DNA from: Thermosediminibacteraceae bacterium
Lineage (GTDB): Bacteria; Bacillota; Thermosediminibacteria; Thermosediminibacterales; Thermosediminibacteraceae
Direction of reading: 5' to 3'
NCBI GenBank assembly: GCA_021890755.1
Contig: JAKKUQ010000006.1
Span: forward strand, 1 to 64,000
Length of the DNA stretch: 64,000 bases
The first letter of the stretch is position 1, and every line of letters starts with the position of its first letter. Shown one piece after another: positions 58,423-64,000 of the stretch. The position numbers were made by a program, and so were the translations under genes. The notes beneath the pieces were generated by a model. It did not search any database. It saw only the letters and a program-made list of their open reading frames with translations, and was not told the origin of the DNA.

Positions 58423-60279
58423 TTGGATATAAATAAAATCCTGGAAGAAATTTTACCAAAAGTTTCGAAGCCAACGCGGTATTCGGGAAATGAGCTAAAT
58501 ATTATAAAGAAAGACAAGCGTAAAATTAAAGTTCATATAGCTCTTGCTTTTCCGGACGTATATGAGGTGGGCATGTCTCACCTGGGCCTTAGGATTCTTT
58601 ACCACCTTTTGAACGAGCAAGAAAATGTTTATGCAGAAAGAGTCTTTGCACCATGGGTCGATATGGAAGATATGATGCGGGAAAAGGGAATCCCTCTTTT
58701 TAGCCTCGAGAGCAAGACTCCGCTTTCCGAATTTAACATTATAGGTTTTTCCCTGCAGTACGAAATGAGCTACAGCAATGTACTCAACATGCTGGAACTT
58801 GCTGGGATTCCCATTTTTTCATCAGAGCGAAAGGACAGCGATCCGATTGTAATAGCAGGCGGACCTTGTGTATATAATCCCGAACCCCTTGCAGAAATTA
58901 TCGATCTTTTTGTAATAGGCGAAGCAGAAGAAGCAATCCTGGAGCTTGTGGACCTTTACATCGATTGCAAAGAAAGCTCGGGGAGCAGAAAGGAGTTCCT
59001 CGAAAGGGCAGCGCAAATACCCGGCGTTTATGTCCCCGCTTTTTACAGCGTGCATTACAATGAAGACGGCACGGTTAAGGAAATTGTTCCCACAAAGGCC
59101 GGATTGCCAGAAAAGGTGAAAAAGCGATTTATAAAAGATCTCGATAATGTTTATTACCCCACTAGGATTATAGTTCCATATATGGACATAGTCCATGATA
59201 GGGCAGTGCTCGAAATATTTAGAGGATGCAGTAGAGGATGCCGCTTCTGCCAAGCCGGGATGATTTACAGACCCGTTAGGGAAAAATCTGTAGAGAAATT
59301 GGTAAACATTGCCCGGGAAATGATAGAGGCGACAGGTTATGAAGAAATTTCCCTGGCATCGCTCAGCACCAGCGATTACTCGGATTTAAAAAAGCTTATA
59401 GAAATTCTAACCGATGAATTCAGAGAGTCTAGGGTTGGCCTTTCGCTCCCATCCCTCCGCATAGATTCCTTTACATTGGATATAGCACGCCGCATAATGG
59501 AGATAAAAAAGAGCGGCCTCACCTTTGCTCCTGAGGCAGGGACCCAGAGGCTGAGAGACGTGATTAACAAAGGTGTTACAGAAGAGGACCTCTTGAATTC
59601 AGTGAGGGGAGCTTTTGAGGCCGGTTGGAACACCGTAAAGCTTTATTTTATGATAGGACTTCCGACAGAAAGTTATGAAGACCTGGAGGGAATTGCAGAG
59701 CTTGCTCACAAAGTTGTGGACATGTACCGGCAAGTAAAAGGCAGCACAAAGGGTCTCAGGGTTACGGTCAGCACCTCTACCTTTGTGCCGAAACCCTTTA
59801 CTCCTTTTCAGTGGGAAGCACAAATCCCCTTGGAAGAAATAGAAGAACGTCAGAAATTTTTAAAAAAGAAGTTAAAAAACCCCCATATTTCTTATAACTG
59901 GCATGACGGTAGGTTAAGCTTTCTTGAGGCAGTATTTTCCCGCGGCGACAGGAAGCTAAATTTGGTGCTTAAAAAAGCCCGGGAAAAGGGCTGCAGGTTC
60001 GACAGTTGGAGCGATATATTTTCCTTTTCCAAATGGATGGAAGCTTTCAGTGAAATAGGGATAGACCCGAAATTTTACGCCAACCGCCCACGGTCTGAAA
60101 ATGAATTCTTCCCTTGGGAGGTCATCGATCCGGGAATAGATAGGAAATTTCTTTTGAGGGAATTGAAAAAAGCCAAAAAAGCGGAGCCCACTCCTGACTG
60201 TAGATTTGATAGATGCCATGGCTGTGGGATTATGAAATTAGAAGGCGGGATTGCGTGTGAAGGTAAGAATGAGGATTAG
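58423..60279 (+). CDS. B12-binding-domain radical SAM protein (TIGR03960 family)
   Basis: This 618-residue protein has an N-terminal B12-binding-like domain (about 30-190), the radical-SAM core with cluster motif CSRGCRFC in EIFRGCSRGCRFCQAG near residue 268, and a C-terminal extension ending in a CRFDRCHGCG cysteine set. The TTG start at 58423 follows GAGGAGG. It overlaps the next gene by 29 bases; the two families occur together across Firmicutes. The reaction is unknown. Confidence 0.92.
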   Translation: MDINKILEEILPKVSKPTRYSGNELNIIKKDKRKIKVHIALAFPDVYEVGMSHLGLRILYHLLNEQENVYAERVFAPWVDMEDMMREKGIPLFSLESKTPLSEFNIIGFSLQYEMSYSNVLNMLELAGIPIFSSERKDSDPIVIAGGPCVYNPEPLAEIIDLFVIGEAEEAILELVDLYIDCKESSGSRKEFLERAAQIPGVYVPAFYSVHYNEDGTVKEIVPTKAGLPEKVKKRFIKDLDNVYYPTRIIVPYMDIVHDRAVLEIFRGCSRGCRFCQAGMIYRPVREKSVEKLVNIAREMIEATGYEEISLASLSTSDYSDLKKLIEILTDEFRESRVGLSLPSLRIDSFTLDIARRIMEIKKSGLTFAPEAGTQRLRDVINKGVTEEDLLNSVRGAFEAGWNTVKLYFMIGLPTESYEDLEGIAELAHKVVDMYRQVKGSTKGLRVTVSTSTFVPKPFTPFQWEAQIPLEEIEERQKFLKKKLKNPHISYNWHDGRLSFLEAVFSRGDRKLNLVLKKAREKGCRFDSWSDIFSFSKWMEAFSEIGIDPKFYANRPRSENEFFPWEVIDPGIDRKFLLRELKKAKKAEPTPDCRFDRCHGCGIMKLEGGIACEGKNED

Positions 60280-60928
60280 AAAGAAAGAAGAAGCCAAATA
60301 TATTTCTCACCTTGATTTGATGAGAGCGCTGGAACGAGCCATGAGAAGGGCAAAGCTGCCTTTAAAATTTACAGAAGGATTCAATCCACGACCCAAACTA
60401 ACATTTACTCCAGCTATACCCGTAGGTATAACCAGCGACGTGGAATACATGGACGTGGAATTCACAAAGCAGCTTTCCATGGATGAGATTTTTAGCAGGC
60501 TAAATTCCGTGCTTCCGCCGGGAATTTCTTTGGTGAAGGTAGATACCGCTGAAGGTAAAATTCCCCTTTCAGCGGTAAACAGAGCACTTTACACGGTGGT
60601 TGTAGATATAGGTAATGCTACAAGGGAAGTCTTGGAAAAAGCAATAGAAAAGCTCCTTTCTCGATCCGAGATAAACATCGAAAAAAAGTCCAAAGGAAAA
60701 GTTAAATTTGTAAATATAGCCCCGTGGATTTACGATATAAAAATAGGGCAAATTGAAGACGGCAAAATCGAGCTTAAAATGGAACTTGCTGCTGGACAAC
60801 AAGGAAGTGTCACGCCGCCGGCAGTTGTAAATGCTCTTCAGGAATATATCCCCTCTCTTTCCGTGCGGCGCATAAACCGGGATGAAATCTTTTTGTTCGA
60901 TAATGGAAAGAGAATCGATCCCATTTAG
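60251..60928 (+). CDS. Radical-SAM-associated protein (TIGR03936, DUF2344)
   Basis: This 225-residue DUF2344 protein has the opening KKEEAKYISHLDLMRALERA followed by LPLKFTEGFNPRPKLTF. It overlaps the radical SAM gene and is fused to it in some bacteria. Its ATG at 60251 lies within the last codons of that gene. A substrate-binding partner role is likely; the substrate is unknown. Confidence 0.9.
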   Translation: MRVKVRMRIRKKEEAKYISHLDLMRALERAMRRAKLPLKFTEGFNPRPKLTFTPAIPVGITSDVEYMDVEFTKQLSMDEIFSRLNSVLPPGISLVKVDTAEGKIPLSAVNRALYTVVVDIGNATREVLEKAIEKLLSRSEINIEKKSKGKVKFVNIAPWIYDIKIGQIEDGKIELKMELAAGQQGSVTPPAVVNALQEYIPSLSVRRINRDEIFLFDNGKRIDPI

Positions 60929-60950
60929 GGGTTCGGGGGTTGAAAAATTA

Positions 60951-62183
60951 ATGAATAAGGAGATTATAGCCGATGTAGGAAAAGATGAAGTAAAGGTGGG
61001 GATTTTGGAAGACGGGGAACTGGTGGAATTTTTTGTGGAAAGAAACCTAAAGGAGCGGGTAGCTGGAAATATTTACAAAGGAAAGGTAGCCAATGTCCTT
61101 TGCGGCATGCAAGCTGCCTTTGTGGATATAGGTCTTGAGAAAAATGCTTTTTTATACGTAGATGATATAAATGCTGAATCAGTAGGATGGGACTTAAAAA
61201 AGCAAATCGGGGATATCATAAGACCAGGACAAGAGGTGCTGGTACAGGTAGTCAAGGAACCAATGGGCTCCAAAGGAGCACGGGTCTCCGCCAACATAAC
61301 TTTGCCGGGAAGATTCTGTGTTCTCATGCCCGCGGTTGATTATGTAGGAATCTCGCGGAGGATTGAGGAGGAAGAAGAGAGGGAACGGCTAAGAGCCCTT
61401 GCAGAAGAACTGCGCCCCCCACGCATGGGAATTATAGTGCGCACTGCCGCTAAAGGGAAGGGAAAAGAAGAGCTAAAAGCTGATATCGAATATCTAAAGA
61501 ACCTATGGGAGGAAATCCGGCATAAAGAGAGAAAGTGCGATGCGCCACGGCTCATTTACAGGGATATGGACCTTCTTGAAAGAATTGTAAGGGACGTTTT
61601 CACACCTGAAGTGACCCGATTTTATATCAACAGCCCTGAAGTGTTTGAAAGAATAACTAAAATCGTTTCAACAAGCTTACCGGCTTTAAGAGACAGGATA
61701 ACTCTATACAGTGGCAAAGTAGAGATCTTCAAATATTTTAATATTGAAGCGGAAATAGCGAAAGCACTGTGCCGCAAGGTATGGCTGAAATCCGGTGGTT
61801 ACATCGTGATAGACCGCACTGAAGCCTTAACGGCTATTGACGTTAATACCGGCAAATTTGTCGGAGGTAAGGACCTGGAAGACACAGTTTTGAAAACTAA
61901 CCTGGAAGCGGCAAAGGAAATCGCAAGACAGATAAGGTTAAGAGATATCGGAGGAATTATAGTTATAGACTTTATAGATATGAATTCTCAAGAACACAAA
62001 AAGATGGTGGTAGATGTCCTTGAAATGGAATTGAAAAAAGACAGGACCAGGGTACGCGTTTTAGGGATAACCCCCCTTGGCCTTGTGGAAATGACAAGAA
62101 AAAAGGTAAGGCAGAGCCTGGATGAAATTTTAGAAAGGGTTTGTCCTTACTGCAATGGCAAGGGCAGAATAGGTAGTATTTAA
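60951..62183 (+). CDS. rng: Ribonuclease G/E family protein
   Basis: This 410-residue RNase G has an N-terminal S1-like domain (NIYKGKVANVLCGMQAAFVDIG) and catalytic aspartates in AIDVNTGKF and VIDFIDM, plus the zinc-link CPYCNGKG at the C-terminus. It lacks the long scaffold tail of RNase E. The ATG at 60951 (MNKEIIADVG) is the start; the frame's upstream extension lies inside the previous gene. A terminator follows, so the usual ribosomal-protein genes (rplU, rpmA) are not linked here. Confidence 0.93.
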   Translation: MNKEIIADVGKDEVKVGILEDGELVEFFVERNLKERVAGNIYKGKVANVLCGMQAAFVDIGLEKNAFLYVDDINAESVGWDLKKQIGDIIRPGQEVLVQVVKEPMGSKGARVSANITLPGRFCVLMPAVDYVGISRRIEEEEERERLRALAEELRPPRMGIIVRTAAKGKGKEELKADIEYLKNLWEEIRHKERKCDAPRLIYRDMDLLERIVRDVFTPEVTRFYINSPEVFERITKIVSTSLPALRDRITLYSGKVEIFKYFNIEAEIAKALCRKVWLKSGGYIVIDRTEALTAIDVNTGKFVGGKDLEDTVLKTNLEAAKEIARQIRLRDIGGIIVIDFIDMNSQEHKKMVVDVLEMELKKDRTRVRVLGITPLGLVEMTRKKVRQSLDEILERVCPYCNGKGRIGSI

Positions 62184-62213
62184 AGCCGTGCGAGAGCACG
62201 GCTTTAAATATTT
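62182..62213 (+). terminator. Terminator after rng (bidirectional)
   Basis: AAAGCCGTGC (62182-62191) pairs with GCACGGCTTT (62196-62205), followed by AAATATTTTTTT. Its arm overlaps the end of the convergent minus-strand gene. Confidence 0.85.
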
Positions 62214-62551
62214 TTTTCCTTTTCTCCGCTTTTTACGTCTTTGCTTTCCTGAGATTGAGTTTCGCCGCCGGAGAGGTTTTTTACAAGGTTTAAAAGCGCT
62301 GCAGGATTTATTTTTTTGTCAGAAGAACTTCCAAGCATTCCAAGAAGGGTCGATGCAAGCTCTTTAATGTCTGATGACCCGGATTTTTTTTCTGGTTTTA
62401 ATTCCTGCGAATTTAGGTAAGTTATTATACCGAGGGTATTGCTTAAAGCCAGGAGGCTTATGAGTTCATTGATGTTACCGCCCCGCTTTCCCTGTACGAC
62501 CTCTGTTACCATTTCCAGTAAGCTAAAATCAGGCCTGCTCTCATCAGGCAA
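62204..62551 (-). CDS. Hypothetical protein, third gene of the minus-strand trio
   Basis: This 115-residue soluble protein is acidic to neutral and helical, with ELISLLALSNTLGIITYL and a charged C-terminus. I do not recognise a family. GGGGGTGAT precedes the ATG at 62551. Helical segments such as LLNLVKNLS and the LLSLLAL-type stretch recall the protein at 62640, so the two may be distant relatives. It is the last gene of a small convergent operon next to sleB; a spore-related role is only a guess. Confidence 0.7.
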   Translation of the reverse strand: MPDESRPDFSLLEMVTEVVQGKRGGNINELISLLALSNTLGIITYLNSQELKPEKKSGSSDIKELASTLLGMLGSSSDKKINPAALLNLVKNLSGGETQSQESKDVKSGEKEKNI

Positions 62552-62604
62552 TTTTTATCACCCCCTGTTAATTTAATATATGTTTTTAACGAACAAAAAA
62601 GAAT

Positions 62605-62640
62605 AAAAAAAGGGCTTTGAGCCCTGTTTACCGTGGGTTT
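62605..62640 (-). terminator. Possible weak hairpin between hypothetical genes
   Basis: AGGGCT pairs with AGCCCT around TTG near 62612-62626, with an A run to the left. It may attenuate transcription toward the gene at 62204. Confidence 0.4.
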
Positions 62641-62981
62641 TAATTTTGTTTTTGTTTTTCAGCCAATGTGTTCAAAAGGTTTTCCAGTTCCTGTGTTTTG
62701 CTAGCTTTTGTTGCTGATTCTGCTTCAGCTTCTTGTTCCTTTTCTCCTACCTTCTCCTGTTCCTTTTCTTCTACCTTTTCCTCTTCCCCAGAGGGTGTGG
62801 TTACCATTGCCAGGAGCGAGTTTAGTGCTTCAATATTAATTTTTTCTTCCGGATCTGAAGGCCGGAAAACATTGATGACCGTAGAGAAAACCTCTACCAC
62901 TTCCTGACCTTTAGAGCTCAGAAAAGGTTTTAGCGCATTTAAAAGCCTCAAATCGTCGTCTGATATCGAAAGCAACTTCAT
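62640..62981 (-). CDS. Hypothetical acidic protein, second gene of the trio
   Basis: This 113-residue protein has a helical N-terminal half (DDLRLLNALKPFLSSKGQEV, then NSLLAMVTTPSG) and a Glu/Lys-rich tail (EKEQEKVGEKEQEAEAESA). I do not recognise the family. The ATG at 62981 follows a run of seven G residues 11 bases upstream. Eighteen bases separate it from the preceding minus-strand gene, so they are co-transcribed. Confidence 0.72.
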   Translation of the reverse strand: MKLLSISDDDLRLLNALKPFLSSKGQEVVEVFSTVINVFRPSDPEEKINIEALNSLLAMVTTPSGEEEKVEEKEQEKVGEKEQEAEAESATKASKTQELENLLNTLAEKQKQN

Positions 62982-62999
62982 ATTTTACATGCCCCCCCT

Positions 63000-63170
63000 T
63001 TAGTGTTTTTTAAAGACTCCCGCTTCAGAAGACTTGATGAGAAGAATCAATATCAGGAAAAGAAGATAGGGATTATGGATACTTCTTCTGTGAATCTTTT
63101 TATCATTCATTTTGTCATTCTTTTGATCATTCTTTTTATCATTCTTTTTATCCTTTTTGATCTCATCCAT
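63000..63170 (-). CDS. Small KKND-repeat membrane protein
   Basis: A 56-residue protein: residues 1-25 hold a repeated KKND/QKND/KMND pattern (DKKNDKKNDQKNDKMNDKK), and residues 33-46 form a hydrophobic segment NPYLLFLILILLIK. GCGGGGG lies nine bases before the ATG at 63170. An overlapping plus-strand frame exists (63003-63230), but this one has the better ribosome binding site and continues an operon on the same strand. The repeats are in DNA as a 15-base unit with variations. Function unknown. Confidence 0.65.
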   Translation of the reverse strand: MDEIKKDKKNDKKNDQKNDKMNDKKIHRRSIHNPYLLFLILILLIKSSEAGVFKKH

Positions 63171-63296
63171 CGTGTTGCCCCCGCTTTTTATAGATTTTCT
63201 AAAATATTATATGATTTTTTAATTCCGTGAGTGAAAGAATAAGGGTGTAACCATAAGTAAAAACTAAAAATGGATTACAATCTCGGGGGTGATAGA

Positions 63297-63782
63297 TTGA
63301 GTAACTTCGTTCGAAATGTGCGGCTTGGTACAGCACTGTTGCTTATATTTATCCTCTTTATCGGCGTTTTGGGTAGCAAGGAGCATTCCGCAAAGGAAGT
63401 AACGGCAAATTATGCCGTTTCGGCAAGGAGCAGTGATATTGAGTTATTGGCACGGCTGGTAGCAGCTGAAGCAGGTGCAGAACCGTACGTAGGGCAGGTA
63501 GCTGTTGCTGCGGTGGTTTTAAATAGAGTAAAGAGCTCGAAATTTCCCGATACGATCCCGGAAGTCATTTATGAGCCCAGAGCTTTTGAGTCGGTAAGCA
63601 ATGGGCTTATATGGGCACGAACCCCGACCAGAACCAATTACAATGCCGTTCGGGATGCATTAAATGGCTGGGATCCGACGTATGGAAGTCTCTTCTTCTG
63701 GAATCCGTATAAAAGAGTGAGTCGTTGGATATGGACCCGCCAAATTGTCACTCAAATAGGAAGGCACGTATTCGCAAGATGA
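63297..63782 (+). CDS. sleB: Spore cortex-lytic hydrolase SleB/CwlJ type
   Basis: This 161-residue protein has one N-terminal membrane span (LGTALLLIFILFIGVLG) and a Hydrolase_2 domain: ELLARLVAAEAGAEPYVGQV with the catalytic Glu, VLNRVKSSKFPDT, then YEPRAFESVSNG and a C-terminal WIWTRQIVTQIGRHVF. The TTG at 63297 is well spaced from CTCGGGGGTGAT; an in-frame ATG at 63270 has no such site. It lacks the peptidoglycan-binding domain of Bacillus SleB. The neighbour ypeB supports SleB over CwlJ. Confidence 0.88.
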   Translation: MSNFVRNVRLGTALLLIFILFIGVLGSKEHSAKEVTANYAVSARSSDIELLARLVAAEAGAEPYVGQVAVAAVVLNRVKSSKFPDTIPEVIYEPRAFESVSNGLIWARTPTRTNYNAVRDALNGWDPTYGSLFFWNPYKRVSRWIWTRQIVTQIGRHVFAR

Positions 63783-63796
63783 AAGGAGAGGGTGAG

Positions 63797-64000
63797 TTGA
63801 AAAGCAGGTATATCTTCTGGGCTTTAGGAATACTGGTCTTAGCACTGATAGCAGTGGGCATCTGGAGTATGAGCAGCCGAGCATATTCGGCGGAAAACCT
63901 TTTGGAAGCCAGTTACCAGAAGGCTTTTTATAACCTCCTTGATGAGGTTAATACTGTAAACATACTTTTATCGAAAAGTCTTGTAACATCATCGGACAGC
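63797..64000 (+). CDS. ypeB: Germination protein YpeB, N-terminal part (cut by window edge)
   Basis: The first 68 residues are visible. They include a TM/signal segment (ALGILVLALIAVGIWSM) and NLLEASYQKAFYNLLDEVNTVNILLSK, which matches the YpeB N-terminus. The TTG at 63797 follows AAGGAGAGGG. YpeB is required for stability of SleB in spores. The gene continues beyond the window. Confidence 0.9.
   Translation, partial: MKSRYIFWALGILVLALIAVGIWSMSSRAYSAENLLEASYQKAFYNLLDEVNTVNILLSKSLVTSSDS

Noticed and set aside
63090-63160. Short tandem repeat that might suggest a CRISPR array
   Set aside because: The units are about 15 bases with no unique spacers and they form a coding repeat.
63003-63230. 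75-residue plus-strand frame, very hydrophobic with FIILFI-type repeats
   Set aside because: It is antisense to the KKND-repeat gene, has a poor start and ribosome binding site, and its repeats are explained as the reverse complement of the charged repeats.

Overview
The window looks like chromosome of an anaerobic, endospore-forming and probably thermophilic Firmicute, near the Thermoanaerobacterales or Thermosediminibacterales. The evidence is an electron-bifurcating [FeFe] hydrogenase, a complete Rnf complex, the redox repressor Rex, spore genes (cotJABC, spoIVFA/FB, sleB/ypeB), a T-box leader and frequent TTG/GTG starts. The lineage is inferred; no rRNA marker is present.

Region 1 (1-11.9 kb) is accessory. 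A CPBP protease is followed by two paralogous three-gene ABC-2 exporter operons flanking a cadmium/zinc-type cadC-cadA unit. About 2.4 kb of the two operons reads identical on both sides, while the flanks have diverged to roughly 86%, which suggests gene conversion. Both ATPase genes are split at the same A AAA AAG heptamer. Junction debris includes a truncated YjbQ gene, an MFS gene between short direct repeats and a broken alkaline phosphatase.

Region 2 (11.9-32.1 kb) holds T-box-controlled valS, folC, a DUF2508 gene and apbE. A ten-gene rex-hydrogenase cluster follows, with a perfect Rex operator upstream; it mixes HydCBA subunits with DRTGG, HATPase and PHP proteins and a sensory-type hydrogenase. 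The rnfCDGEAB operon comes next. ApbE probably flavinylates RnfD and RnfG, and hydrogenase and Rnf together link NADH, ferredoxin, H2 and ion pumping.

Region 3 (32.2-45 kb) is dominated by metal handling: copA, two YHS-domain proteins, a small MDCC-motif protein, a degenerate ccdA-like locus and an HMA metallochaperone. Four near-palindromic CsoR-like sites sit at promoters here, though no csoR gene is visible. The region also carries cotJABC, a small Gly/His-rich membrane protein, two transport genes (an MFS exporter and BirA-operator-linked bioY), and cysK beside an unusual tandem E1-like protein.

Region 4 (45-64 kb) is the conserved morphogenesis cluster: maf, radC, mreBCD, a class B PBP, minCDE, an FtsA-like gene, rodA, spoIVFA/FB, a radical-SAM pair and rng. 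It ends with three small minus-strand genes and sleB with a partial ypeB. Several real small genes (YHS, CotJA, Gly/His-rich protein, MDCC protein, KKND-repeat protein) were found by reading the sequence directly.
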